From contig OZ231126.1 in the NCBI GenBank assembly GCA_965153355.1, positions 110,918,001 to 110,982,000 of the forward strand: 64,000 bases of DNA, given 5' to 3'. The translations under genes were made by a program, and so were the position numbers. A model generated the notes under the pieces. The model worked only from the letters and a program-made list of their open reading frames with translations. It ran no database searches and was not told the origin of the DNA. Positions within the stretch are counted from its first letter, which is position 1. Each line of letters starts with the position of its first letter. Positions 33,105 to 45,423 of the stretch are shown here, piece after piece. Source of the DNA: Flaccisagitta enflata. Taxonomy: Eukaryota; Chaetognatha; Sagittoidea; Aphragmophora.

Positions 33105-33575
33105 TTTTGGGCAGCGGCCCCAAAAGGCCAATGTCCTGTAGAACACAAGGGAGAATTTCCAGACGTCCGTCCTTCCCTCCTATGCCCCCCGTGTTGACCA
33201 TCGAGGCCTCAAATTAGCCTTCCCAAGCCTCAATTTAGCCCTCCAGGCCTAAAATCAAACCTGTAGGCTTGAAATCTGCCCCCCTGCTTCAAATCGGCCC
33301 CCTGCATACTTCAAATCTGCCCTCCAGACCTCAAATCTGCCCTCCAAAAAGCAGATCAGTCCTCCATGCATTAAATTTGTTCTCCAAGCCTTAGTTCTGC
33401 TCTCCAGCCCTGAAATATGCATTTTGTGGCCTAAATCAGGACGTCTGGAAATTCACTCCTGTGTTCTACGGGACATTGGCCCTTTGGGACTGCTGCCCTG
33501 CTCTCACTCCACTTCTTCATTGGATCACTCCCAGCAGGGCATTCGGTACCGCTGACCATGTGCGATCCTTGGATG
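33105..33575 (+). repeat. Family C element, copy 3, with near-perfect inverted arms
   Basis: Left arm 33111-33170 (GGGCAGCGGCCCCAAAAGGC...GACGTCC) and right arm 33438-33498 (GGACGTCTGGAAATTC...CTGCTGCCC) are inverted copies of about 60 bp. The core holds degenerate 20-bp units of type CAAATCTGCCCTCCA. To the right come CAGCAGGGCATTCGG and GACCATGTGCGATCC, the reverse complement of the left flank of copy 1. Confidence 0.85.
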
Positions 33576-33598
33576 ACTAGTTGGATGTGTATCGGGCT

Positions 33599-33672
33599 TG
33601 TTTAATTGCGAGCGGTTTTTGCATTACTGCTCCTGCCCAACCGTCTGCAACTGGATTGCCGTGTATCTGGCC
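33599..33672 (-). repeat. Family A right-end fragment, reverse orientation
   Basis: GCATTACTGCTCCTGCCCAA and GTGTATCTGGCCTTTGTT only; the core and the palindrome are missing. Confidence 0.6.
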
Positions 33673-33749
33673 TTTGTTCTTACTGTTTTTGCAGGGGATG
33701 AATTCTTTGACTTCAAATTTGCGGTCCATGTGGAACTCATGTTTTCAAC

Positions 33750-34106
33750 AAAGGCCCGATACCAAAGTAGCATGCGGGTGGGCAGGAGCAGTCCTGAATA
33801 GGCTAACCCAAGCATTTGAGCAGAGCTTTTTGCAAAAATCACCCAAAAACGCCAAAAAACAGCTAACAGTGATGGACTGACTAACAGATATAGCGGGCTG
33901 AGGAGTGTATGAAACTGAACACATACAGGATATAAATATTCAAAAAAAGCTAAGTTGCATGTGGGTGGGCAGGGGCAGTCAATTTAACGGTTAACAAAGC
34001 ATTTGGGCACCAGCAGTGATGCAGAACCCACCCGCAAAAGCAAAAAAACAGTGATACAGACCAACTTACCAATGGATGGACTGACAGAGTTGCGTACAAC
34101 TAAAAA
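33750..34106 (+). repeat. Two diverged family A repeats
   Basis: The first (about 33750-33903) has GCATGCGGGTGGGCAGGAGC and a short GACTGACTAACAG core. The second (about 33951-34106) has GTTGCATGTGGGTGGGCAGG, AACCAACTTACC and ends GTTGCGTACAACTAAAAA, immediately followed by the next copy. Confidence 0.65.
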
Positions 34107-34301
34107 CAAGGCGGGATACACAGCTACCCTAGTCGCGTGCGGATGCGCAGGGCCAGTGATGGAAAAGGTCACTGGGGCATTTGGGCCTTAGCAGTGAGCT
34201 AAAAATGCCCAAAAACGCTGAAAAAAATTTTAATGGGGACTGACTGACCGATCGACAGACGGACAGACAGACAAAGCGGGGTGTAGAGTCGCGACTAAAA
34301 A
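34107..34301 (+). repeat. Family A repeat abutting the previous copy
   Basis: CAAGGCGGGATACACAGCTA at the left directly follows CTAAAAA of the previous copy. The right end is GTAGAGTCGCGACTAAAA, with the inner half of the palindrome missing. Confidence 0.8.
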
Positions 34302-34552
34302 TATGTACTAAAGGGGTCTGTCACCAATGTGGCACAAGTGTCAAATAGTTGTAAGAATGGGAAAGCTCAGGAGTAAGAAAGCATTATATATTTTACTGCA
34401 CTGGTTTCTCCGCGACAGAGGGCTCCATCATGCCAAGGCTGCAATTTTTGTAAATTCAATTCAGTATGTCATGTCTTACCGACCGAGCATCTGATACATG
34501 ACAGAATCCAAGAATTCAAATTGCCGAATCAACGTAGTGCACGCGACTAAAA
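34302..34552. other. Unique sequence left of the inverted duplication
   Basis: No gene recognised. It ends with a short family A tail (GTGCACGCGACTAAAAAAA, 34537-34555), which marks the outer limit of the left arm. Confidence 0.5.
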
Positions 34553-36119
<1,567 letters not shown>

Positions 36120-36407
36120 AAACGCGGAAACGATCATCGCGAGAAGAGAATGGAACCCCGTCGCGCCGTGTCCAAAGAACTGGTGAGGATGATGGGGAAG
36201 AGGAAAAATGAGGAGGAAGGGACGATAAGAATTCCTATCCATATGATATGGTCCGGTCCGTTGATATTTTGGGTCGTTTGGTATCTTTTATGCGACATAA
36301 CTTATCATTACCTATACATGTGATATTTCAGTCTCTTCACGTACATATTTCTATAAACATATTCATATTGTATATATTGCTTGCATGCATGCATGCATGT
36401 ATATATA

Positions 36408-36582
36408 CAGTGGGACCTCGCAATAACAGCCCCGCCTTTAAAGGTTCCCCATCAATAAAGGTAAACATATTAAGGTCCCAAATGATAGTATTCAATGTTT
36501 TTTTACATCTCTTTAAAGGTAACCCTTAGATAAAGGTGAAAATCTCCAGTCCCAATGGGACTGATGAGGCGGGGTTCTACTG
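36408..36582. mobile_element. Mariner/pogo-like MITE, 175 bp, left arm
   Basis: It starts CAGTGGGACCTCGC and ends GCGGGGTTCTACTG (inverted ends CAGTRGRACCYCGC), flanked by TA on both sides inside a TATATA stretch. The same element sits at 54987-55161 in the right arm, so it predates the duplication. Confidence 0.75.
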
Positions 36583-36692
36583 TATATATATTGCATGCAA
36601 GTATTATAAATGCATATGTAAAAAAAGGCCCATTTTCCTCCCCCCTCCCAATTCTTTTTCTCACGCAGACGCTTGAGGAGGAGGAAGAGAAG

Positions 36693-38297
36693 ATGAAGAA
36701 GAGGAAGCGAGAAGAAGAGGAAAGGATGATGGAGGAGGAAGAGGAGGAGGAGAAAGAAGAAGTTTCGGACCAAGACGTCGCTCAAAAATTGGAGGAACTT
36801 CGTCGAAATTTCGACGGCGCGGTGCCAAAGCGCGTTCCCACGCCAAGACCGGCGCTGCCTCCACCAGCCGGCGCGCTATTGTCAACGGCACCGCTTACCA
36901 TTCAAACGGCGCCGCTTTCATCAGCCATGGCGCCGCCTAATCCTCCTCCATCTCTAACGTCTTTCACCTTTTCCGGGCCTCCCACTGGACCGCCGCCACC
37001 TTTGGCCGGCGCCCCATCGCAATCCATCCATCAAGCGCCGGGAGCGCCGTTTCCACCATATCACTGGGACGCCGCTAGTGGCAGGTGGATCATCCCCAGC
37101 TATCCACCGCCTCCTCCTTCCTTCTACCACGCTCAACCACCCGCGACTACCAGCGGTGGAGTCCCGATGACCAAAGCCGACCTCGCCGCCTTGGATCAAC
37201 TTCCTAGTTGGATGCCAGAGGCCAATGACCCGTCTGTCTCACCCTTGACGGCCGCCAATCTCGACGACGGAGAGGAAATGGAAGACGACAACGTGGAAGG
37301 CCCTCTCCCGCCGTTGTACAAAAACGCCTTGCAATACTACGACTGCGATCCTGTCAACTACAGCGACGGTTATCACAAACGAGAGCAAGAAGCCGTCGCT
37401 CACGCCAAAACCCGAGGAGACATCCGCCGTAATCAAACCAACGGCCCCAACCTCACGCTGTTCACATCCATGCGGGCCGTTCAATCCCATCCTAACTATT
37501 TCAACCTGGTCTATCACCAACATGTGGCAAAAATTGTTTTTGGGCATCAAGATGGACCGGAAGAGGCCTACTCGGAAGCGGTCATCGCGTTTTACACCGC
37601 GCATGACGCCGCCATGACCGATCCGGAAAATCCCGTCTTCCAGCAACAACTGATGGACGCGGCCGCCTATAAAGACGTCGCGCGATATCACAGGAATTCA
37701 TTCCATGGTCACAACAACTCCAAGGCTTGCGAGGAGAAAGAACGTCTGAATCCACCTCAACCGAGACCGGGGTGGCGAATCAAACCCACGCAAACATTTG
37801 GCCTCACTTACATCAGAGAAGACGGCTCCGAAGTTGTTCCAACCTCCATCAACCAGGACGACAACAACGACAGCGGCGTCGCCAATTCCGTCGCCGCCAG
37901 TTTGGCTGAAGCGCGACGAGCGAGCAAGAACGCCAAGATTATTCAAGCGGTGGCGTCCATCACTCCCCAGGAAGCGAGATGCGTCGATGAACAAACCCAA
38001 CAACTGGTCAGTCAAATCGAGCGCTTCAACCAGGAAACGGCGTCCCGCGCCGCTGCCGCCACCGCCGCCGTTGCCACTATCGACTCTACTTCTCAAAAAG
38101 CGCCGGATATGAACATCAGCTCCGACTCTGACGAGGGTGAAGTGAATGGAAAATTGATCATCGTCGACGCCTCACCCGACGTGGAAGATGGAGAGCTTCC
38201 TCCCTCGCCAAAAAGGCTTCTGCGCAAACGCCGACTCGCGGCGAGTAACAACGCCACCGGAAACGACGCCGAGGACGATATGATTCAAGTGGTTTAA
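36693..38297 (+). CDS. Gene B, left copy, unrecognised Pro-rich/acidic protein
   Basis: About 534 codons from the ATG at 36693, which is also the first ATG of the right copy. The frame is open further upstream, and an acceptor CTCACGCAG ends at 36668, so the gene may have an upstream exon. The start is Lys/Glu-rich, then there is a Pro/Ala-rich region with PPPPPSFYH, an acidic linker, and a conserved-looking core (LPPLYKNALQYYDCDPVNYS, FTSMRAVQSHPNYFNLVY, IVFGHQDGPEEAYSEAVI). A Ser/Asp-rich tail with basic KRLLRKRRL follows, and the end is DDMIQVV. No catalytic motif was found. The intact frame, alongside an otherwise decayed neighbourhood, is notable. Confidence 0.65.
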   Translation: MKKRKREEEERMMEEEEEEEKEEVSDQDVAQKLEELRRNFDGAVPKRVPTPRPALPPPAGALLSTAPLTIQTAPLSSAMAPPNPPPSLTSFTFSGPPTGPPPPLAGAPSQSIHQAPGAPFPPYHWDAASGRWIIPSYPPPPPSFYHAQPPATTSGGVPMTKADLAALDQLPSWMPEANDPSVSPLTAANLDDGEEMEDDNVEGPLPPLYKNALQYYDCDPVNYSDGYHKREQEAVAHAKTRGDIRRNQTNGPNLTLFTSMRAVQSHPNYFNLVYHQHVAKIVFGHQDGPEEAYSEAVIAFYTAHDAAMTDPENPVFQQQLMDAAAYKDVARYHRNSFHGHNNSKACEEKERLNPPQPRPGWRIKPTQTFGLTYIREDGSEVVPTSINQDDNNDSGVANSVAASLAEARRASKNAKIIQAVASITPQEARCVDEQTQQLVSQIERFNQETASRAAAATAAVATIDSTSQKAPDMNISSDSDEGEVNGKLIIVDASPDVEDGELPPSPKRLLRKRRLAASNNATGNDAEDDMIQVV

Positions 38298-38299
38298 AG

Positions 38300-39276
38300 A
38301 GAACCTTTACTTTTTCCTTCTCCTATTCTACCATTCATCTAACGCCAGTTACTTCTCAAACTAATATCCAGACTCTCTCTACCTATCCCCAGTTATTTGT
38401 AACACTAACATCATTCCTCATTATCTATCTTGTACTTGCGCAAGTGTATATTTATTTATTTTTCATTGTCATTGTATCACGATGTCGCATACTTAGTTAT
38501 GAAATATATATATATATTCACCCAAAAAAAATTGCGTTCTTTTCTTTGTATTTCACTTCATGGATGAATATGAAAATATCCCTGTAGGAGTAGTCTTCTC
38601 CAACAAAAAGTTAGCTCGTTAGGAAAGAAAAAAAACAAACAAACAAACTTTACTCCTCAAATCTGATCTTAAAACATCTTATCAAAGCCTTGTGAAATTG
38701 AAAAGAAACATAAAGAAAGAAAGAAAGAATGCAGGAGTCGCCTCAATTCATTTTGCTAGTTGAGACATGAAAATGGGTTAACTCCCGTGTTATCTTTCTC
38801 TCAACCGGTCGAATGGATTGATTTAGACTTCCCAAATTCGTCAAAAAAAAACAAACAAACAAATAAACAAACTGGAAGATACAAAAGAAATATGTGAGGG
38901 GAAAACAAGAGTTTGAAACTTTGAGACAGATACGCGCCTTATATCACTTTTCTATTTATGAAATTAAGCTAGTTTAGTTCTTGGTTTAGTCTCTAGACAT
39001 TTTAGTACTCAAATCGCGTCACCTGACCGTGGGGGTGCGTCGTCAACCAATCAGAGGCTGACTCAATGTAAAGTCAAATCTATCACCTTTCCATCTTACC
39101 CAATCCAACCTTATCGGTCAAGGGGCCGATCCTTCCTGCTTGCATGCTCTCCTCCCATCTCCCTTCCTCCTCCAAGCTCTGACCTGGAGTGACGCCATTA
39201 TTTTATTCACGCTTCAAGAAAGATCGTCTCCGCGCATCTTTTTTTTCCCGCATTTTTTTCCTTTCTTTTCTTTTCA

Positions 39277-39280
<4 letters not shown>
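38300..39280. other. Intergenic region between gene B and polymerase B, left arm
   Basis: AT-rich, no gene. It is mirrored at about 52530-53507 in the right arm. A TATATATATAT block near 38507 and AAACAAACAAAC runs are shared by both arms. Confidence 0.6.
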
Positions 39281-39283
<3 letters not shown>

Positions 39284-39351
<68 letters not shown>

Positions 39352-39366
39352 CCTCTCTCTCTCTTT
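39284..39366 (+). repeat. (CT)n microsatellite, left arm
   Basis: About 40 CT units. The counterpart in the right arm is the GA tract at 52378-52444. Confidence 0.95.
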
Positions 39367-41062
39367 CTTGCGCATACTGCCGCGTGACTCGGTCGCTCTG
39401 TCCGTTCATCTATCACGCTAACTAGCTCCTTGTAGATCATTCTATTTAGTTACGGGTCTATTCATGAAAAGAAATAACACGAGTTGCGAGAGAACAAAGA
39501 AAGTTTATTCATTTTCCTCAATTTTAGCGATTAAATCGTTGACAACATTTTCAACCTCTTGATGTGTTAATATCTCTGGGTTTGTGTATCTAAGGCTGAC
39601 ATTCCCACAAGGCAAGAGGTATCTCTTGTCATAATATTTACTAAACACCCGTTTAGCTCCATATTTGAAAAACAACCTCTGTCTTTTCATACATATATGT
39701 TTATACTTGGACATCATTTGTAGTTTGTTTCCCATGAGAAATTTGACAAATATCTCGTGTTTGAGATCTGTCATTAACCTACACACTCCCTTACACCCTA
39801 ATTTCTGAGACATATTTCCTGTTTTTAAGTCAAGACATTGAACACTATACAATTTTGAGCATAAACCAATATACTCTAGATTGATTAAACTTTTGGTCTC
39901 CGACCCGAATGTAAAGAGTTTCTTTTTATTTTCTACCCTATACTTGAGTAAGCTCTCCTTCTTCCTCAGTTACGCAAAGGTTAAACACATCATGGGTGGG
40001 CGGAAAATCATGTAAATCTAAGGTGTTGATCGCGCCACGTAAAACTTTGTAATAAGGTCACAAAGCTAGTTGTTGCGGGTTGCATTTTTGTTTTTCTTCG
40101 TCTGTGAGGCTTTTGTTTGGTTCCACAAACGTGTGCATGCACAGCAGGGAGTCTGTATCTGCGCGGGAAAAGAATAAAAAGGGTAATTAAAGAGACTGAC
40201 ACAACCGTGACTCGTGCGTGACGCAAGTGTGACGTAACTTGACAACAGTTGACTGAGTGAGATTACCTTCGTAGAGCCCCGTTGTGATGGCGCCACCCAC
40301 GCGCCAGGATGTCGGCTTTCAAATCTTAAAATACCAGCGCCCCTAGAGATATTTACTAACAGAGAGGATAACGCAGCTTATAAACAGGATTGCGAGGGGT
40401 AAAGACACGAGGATGAAACACTGCCAAACCAAATTCTTCCCCGAAACTTATGTAGGACATGATGCCAGTAAAATGGCGGGTTTGCAGGACCAGTTTGTTT
40501 TGCACCGTGAAATCCGGTAAAAGTTGCGTTTTTTTCAGGTGGAAACTTCATGGCGGTGCTCAATAGATGTATTTTAACAATAATGATTTAGCTTCAGCCC
40601 TTTTTATGGACTTGAATAAGGTATTCTGTAAAAGGAAAAATGAAAAAAATTCTAATAAAGCCATGACAATTCTTTGGAAATTTATCATGTCACAATGTCA
40701 TGGTGACAACAATGGTCATCAATATCCTCATTTTTTTGGTCGTATCCCTAAAAGTACCTATCAAGATATGACAAGAACTTTTTTGACCCTTAGGTTTCAA
40801 TTTAAGACCACTAAATAGAAATAAACACAAAAAATGTCAGTTGACAATTGAATGTTTAAAAATTTGACAAGATGTTTTTCACGGTTAAAAAATCCTACTT
40901 TCTGTCACTGCAGCAACTTGAGATTTTAGGCCAGTGTTAGGTATTGTCTAAGGTTGCTCCATGTCAAATTTTATGATAATCGGTCAACATTAAGTGGGGT
41001 TTTCAGTTCAATTTGTGTTAATTTGGAGGATTTTTTTAATTTTGGAAAAAAACATTTCCAGA

Positions 41063-41203
41063 GCGGGAAGACGCCGTTCTCCATTCAGGTACTACTTTTT
41101 GCATTTATGAAAACATACGTTTCTTAAGAATCAATTTTGGAAGGTCTGTATGTTTTCAGATTTCTTGATTTTGCATCCCCTATGCAAAACGGCGTCTTCC
41201 CGT
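41063..41203. repeat. Inverted repeat CGGGAAGACGCCGTT
   Basis: CGGGAAGACGCCGTT at 41063 recurs as AACGGCGTCTTCCCG at 41189. The pair encloses about 140 bp and may be the ends of a small nested element. Target duplication is not clear. Confidence 0.6.
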
Positions 41204-41462
41204 AAGGGTTGTTGAAGGTAAGAAATTTGATGATTTTTTTGCATCAACATGAAAACATAGGTAACCTACTAAGCTCATTTAAAATCATGTTTTCTGGCTT
41301 TAGAATGTTCAAAAGAAAGTCAAGAGTGAGGCTTGCATTCTATTATCGTGCTCGGACTCAGCTGTGGTAACAACAGCAGCAATAGCAGCAACAGCAGCAA
41401 CTCCAGCAGCAACAATGTTGAAGATGATAGATTGACATGTATTGGGACACTTGGGACTACAA

Positions 41463-41812
41463 AGATAAAGGCGAGGGAAACCAAAAATGGAGAAGAAGAA
41501 AGAGAAGAAGAAGAAGACGAAGAAGACAAAGAAGACAAAGAAGAAGAAGAAGAAAAAGAAGAAAAAGAAGAAAAAGAAGAAAAAGAAGAAAAGGAATACA
41601 AAGATATGGAAGAAGAAGAAGAAGAAGAAGAAGAAGAAAACAGACTTATGGAAGAAGAAGAAGAAGAAGAAGAAGAAGAAGAAGAAGAAGAAGAAGAAGA
41701 AGAAGAAGAAGAAGAAGAAGAAGAAGAAGAAGAAGAAGAAGAAGAAGGAGGAGGAGGAGGAGGAGAAGAAGATAAAGAACGAGGCGAGGAACAGGGAGAG
41801 AAAGAAGATATA
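41463..41812 (+). repeat. (GAA)n-rich microsatellite region
   Basis: Dense GAAGAA and AAAGAAGA units with a GGAGGA tail. Long Glu, Lys, Arg or Ser open frames across it are artefacts. Confidence 0.95.
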
Positions 41813-42046
41813 GCTATGAAAAAGTTGAAAAGGAATTTGAAGTTTGACCGGAGAAAAAGGAAGTTAAAATGCATCAACAATGACCAATCATTGAATAACG
41901 GTATTTTATATAGGTAGGTCATTGTAGTCCAGTTAATCAATAAAAAATAATTGAAATTTCATAATAAGTACAACAGAGTGACATCGATCTAAATCGCAAT
42001 TTCCTGTTTGATGCCGTCATGGTTTTCAAAATGAAAAAAAAAACAG

Positions 42047-42240
42047 AAGGCCGGATACACAGCTATCCCAGTCGCGTGCGGGTGGGCAGGAGCAGTGCTG
42101 GAAAAGGTCACCAGAGCATTTGGGCAGGAGCAGTAGGCTCCAAAAGCTTAAAACCACTGAAAAATAAGGGGACCAACCGACCAACTGACCGACGGACCAA
42201 CATAGCGGGGTGTAGAGTCGCATAGCATGTGACTAAAAAT
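42047..42240 (+). repeat. Family A repeat
   Basis: AAGGCCGGATACACAGCTAT, GTCGCGTGCGGGTGGGCAGG, GGAGCAGTAGGCTCC, a short GACCAACCGACC core, GTAGAGTCGCATAGCATGTG and ACTAAAA. Confidence 0.85.
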
Positions 42241-42727
42241 AGAAGAGCAAATCATTTTCTCGGTGATGGCCTTTTTTTGGGTGCAAAAGAGGCAGAAGCA
42301 TACAAAGAGTATCGTCTAGTTTGGAATAGCGTCGACCACCAATTAAAACAGTGAGTCTGCAAAGCTCCCCGCTAGGTTTACTCCTGCTTTCAACCAATCT
42401 GCTTCAACGCCTTCAAAGCAATCTTCCAAGGAGGCCTCAACACCACCACTCCAAACACTGCGAAGTAGCGAGAAGCGTCAAGGATGTCCCCCATTGACTG
42501 GACGTGGTCAGGCTCTATCTAAAGACGAACACAATCATAGGTAGCGCAAAAACTATGCCGACGAAGTACGTAGAGAGAAAACTAGCAGAGCGCGTAGTCA
42601 TGCTGCTCAGAAGCGTTGGCGAGGTGCTGGTGGCGACGAAGCCAGCAATAAGGCTGGGGAAATTTGTGCTGATGCTGAGAGCGACCCAGTGGCAGTGTTG
42701 GTTGTGAGGGCAGGGATGAAGGTAGCA

Positions 42728-42786
42728 GTCATGTACCAACGGACGGACAAAGCGGGATGTAGTGTCGCGTAGCACGCGACTAAAAT
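42728..42786 (+). repeat. Family A right-end fragment
   Basis: Only the GGACGGACAAAGCGGG core and GTCGCGTAGCACGCGACTAA remain. Confidence 0.7.
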
Positions 42787-42896
42787 GGCTCATCCCATCC
42801 TCTGCTGATAAAAAGCGGCAGCGTTCGTCTAACAAACTGAATGATCGTCAAGTTTGTTACATCGCGTCAAACGTCATGAACAATTCCAGCATGAAA

Positions 42897-43068
42897 CAAG
42901 GCTGGATACAGGGCTACCCCAGTCGCGTGGGGGTGGGCAGGGGCCGTAATTGAGGTCACTTGATCATTTTGACAGGAACAGTGAGGCTATTGAAAAAGAA
43001 AATAAGAAAAATAAAGTGTGACGCACAGACAGACGGATAGACCTGCCGACAGATCGGGGTGTAGAGTT
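42897..43068 (+). repeat. Family A repeat, right palindrome missing
   Basis: CAAGGCTGGATACAGGGCTA, GTGGGGGTGGGCAGGGGCCG, GGAACAGTGAGGC, AAATAAAGTGTGACGC, a CAGACAGACGG core and GTGTAGAG. Confidence 0.75.
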
Positions 43069-43156
43069 TTTCCTACTGACACTTGTATACGAGCGGGTTA
43101 TCTAGTTAGAAAAGAAGCTTGGGAAGTGAAAAGAAATGATTATTGATATCATTTCG

Positions 43157-43225
<69 letters not shown>

Positions 43226-43255
43226 TAGTCGTTGTCGACGTCGTAGTTGTTGTCG

Positions 43256-43322
<67 letters not shown>

Positions 43323-43497
43323 GGTTGTTGTGGTTGTTGTGGTTGTTAAGGTTGTTGTTGTGGTTGTTGTGATTGTTGTTGTTGTTCTAGTTGTTGTTGT
43401 TGTTGTTCTGGTTGTTGTTGTTGTTGTTCTGGTTGTTGTGGTTCTGGTTGTTGTTGTTGTTGTTGTGGTTGTGGTTGTGGTTGTGGTTGTTGTTAAG
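43157..43497 (+). repeat. (GTT)n microsatellite
   Basis: About 110 GTT-like units with GTGGTT and CTGGTT variants, followed by an AAGGAAGGAA and GAAAAA-rich purine tract to about 43690. Confidence 0.95.
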
Positions 43498-45423
43498 GTT
43501 AAGGAAGGAAGAAGTAAGGAAAGAGTGGAATGTGTGGAGGAAAAAGGAAGGAAAAAAAAATTGAAGGAAGGAAGAAGAAAAAAAAAAGGTGGAGAAGAAG
43601 AAGAAGAAAAAGAAAAAGAAAAAGAACAAAAAAAAGAAAAAGAAAAAGAAAAAGAAAAAGAAAAAGAAGAAGAAGAAGAGGAAGAATCGAGGAAAAATCG
43701 TGGAAAAAGTCATTTTCCTTCAATTTTTTGTCAATCTTGATGAAAATAAACGATCCAATCAATCCGAACTGAGCTGAAGGTAGGGGATTCACTACTTTTT
43801 TTTGAAAAAAGCATGTATGTGACATTTTTTAAACAATTAAACCGGTCTAGCATCAATAGAACCAGAAGATAAGGGCAGAAAAGATGCTTGCTTCTTACCA
43901 CCTTCTTACAACCGGAAAATCGTTGTTTTGCACATATGCAACCCAGATTTTGCATAGATTTTTGTTTTGTTAGTATCTTAATACATTTTTTTACCATTCA
44001 TTACTGGATTTTTGACTGAATTCAGAGCTTTGATTTTTGGATCCTCTGAACCGCTATTTTGGCCCCTTCGCTGGCACCTTGTCGTAGCGACTTAAACTTG
44101 TTTTTTTCAAAGCTGTCTCAAGCTGTTTTTTATTAGTAACAAGACTAGCTATCATTCTTTTACGCGGGGAATGCGCCATCCGGCCGAATGCTGAATTTGA
44201 GAGAAGTTTTGCAAATGAGGATTCTTGCTCAGTTTTAGCTTGATGCCTTCTTTCAATATTCTGACTAATAAAGTCAGCCATTACATATTCCATTTCATAC
44301 TCACACACCTCATGAATTTTCAGGAGGGGGTAGCCTAATTCCAATCCAAGCTTTAGATATCCAAAGTCTAGAAAATACGCTATTTTTGGTTTTAAAGACA
44401 TCACTATCTGCTCATTTGAATATTCCCCCCTCATCCCCATGTCTCTCCGCATTTTTCTCGCTAGCCAGCTCATTTCACTCACGTGGATTCGCTCTTTAAA
44501 TGGAAATAATGGGCTATCATCAAGATATTGAAGCAATCCGGGGTCCGCCCCTTGAAGCGAGACGTTTACCTTAAGGAAAAGTCCTAGTTTCACTCGCTTC
44601 CCTTGTTCATTTGTTCGCTCCATCGCACTTTCATCACTCCATCGCTTGTAAATCTTTTCTACTGTTATTTGTTTAAACAGAATATTAATTTCTTCTTCGC
44701 TGAGCATTCTAAATGCGCGGTATGGTAGCGTCATTGACATGCTACAAGGATAGAGGCTACATGCATCAAAAAAGGACATTATTCTAGTCGCCCCTTGGTG
44801 GTTGGGTAAACCTGGAAATGAGCTCCTAGCGGCACACAACGCAGACACCTGACAAGCGCCCCCTATAACGCCGGCTTAAAAAAATGTGTAGATGCGTTCT
44901 GAGCAAATTTGACTGAGCGGATACTTTTTATTACCTGAAAGATATAAATTATAGCAAAAGGAGGGAAGGCTTAAAAAACTAGGCAACCACAGACCATAGA
45001 TCTCGTAATTCCGCATCGCCTTACCGCGATTAGCATCTGCCATACAGACAACATCAGTGAGTAAATACCACGAAGTGTAGGTGAAAAAATTTACAGTACG
45101 TCCCTTGCTTTTTTCAAACTTTTCCAAGGCTAACCACATTTCTTTAGCTTTTTCATACTGCTCCAAGCTAATTAAGGATCCATCATCTGTTTTCCACTCA
45201 TCCCTGGCTAAAGATGTCTCCCTCTGTAAAAAACCCATTGAGTCCCAGTTGATATAAGGGTACTCTCCTTTGACAATGCATTTTTCTAAGTCAATGTACT
45301 GTAGCAGCCCACTCTCTTTATGTTCCTTGTAAGTTAATGGAAACATCACTTCTGGTCTCACATTCACAAGCTAAAATTCTTTTATTTGCTTAATTAGAAG
45401 ACAAAGGAACACTTTGGCTACTC

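Larger units (their letters stand above)
40452..44087. mobile_element. DNA element of 3628 bp with GTAG target duplication
   Basis: 40456-44083 is absent from the otherwise matching right arm, whose empty site reads CTACATAAG at about 51293. GTAG occurs at 40452-40455 and 44084-44087. The ends are inverted: GACATGATGCCAG at the left and the complement of GACAAGGTGCCAG at the right, with further matching AAAATGGCGG / AAAATAGCGG. A 4-bp duplication is compatible with Sola-like elements, among others. No transposase was recognised; the inside holds GAA and GTT microsatellites and three family A copies. Confidence 0.8.
39505..45364 (-). pseudogene. Protein-primed family B DNA polymerase (Polinton type), left copy
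   Basis: The polymerase replicates the element's linear DNA from a protein primer. From the 5' side (45364 downward): the end of the exonuclease region (FTYTSWYLLTDVVCMAD and YGLWLPSFLSLPS), the GG motif (VIGGACQVSA), palm motif A (FFDACSLYPCSMS), LDFGYLKLGLELGYPLLKI, and motif B (LLSNSAFGRMAHSPRKRM), ending near 44088. A 3.6-kb DNA element is inserted there. The gene continues at 40451, passes a shared TAG, and has a 108-nt intron (40159-40266) directly before motif C (DTDS at 40158). The thumb region follows, ending KKLFTFGSETKSL, YDKRYLLPCGNVSL and the stop at 39505. A TAA at 44876-44878 and a frameshift near 39985 also interrupt it. The N-terminal exonuclease start is missing. Confidence 0.88.

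Noticed and set aside
37239-37691. Antisense open frames over gene B (also 37698-38096, 53709-54107, 54114-54635)
   Set aside because: Shadows on the opposite strand caused by the GC-rich, codon-biased sequence of gene B, repeated in both arms.
41333-41940. ORFs of poly-Glu, poly-Lys, poly-Arg and poly-Ser, up to 206 codons
   Set aside because: All frames of a GAA/CTT tract are open; this is microsatellite, not protein.
40452-44087. Simple microhomology deletion in the right arm instead of an insertion in the left
   Set aside because: The GTAG could be microhomology, but inverted ends GACA..TGCCAG at both borders make an inserted element the better reading; the deletion view is kept as the alternative.
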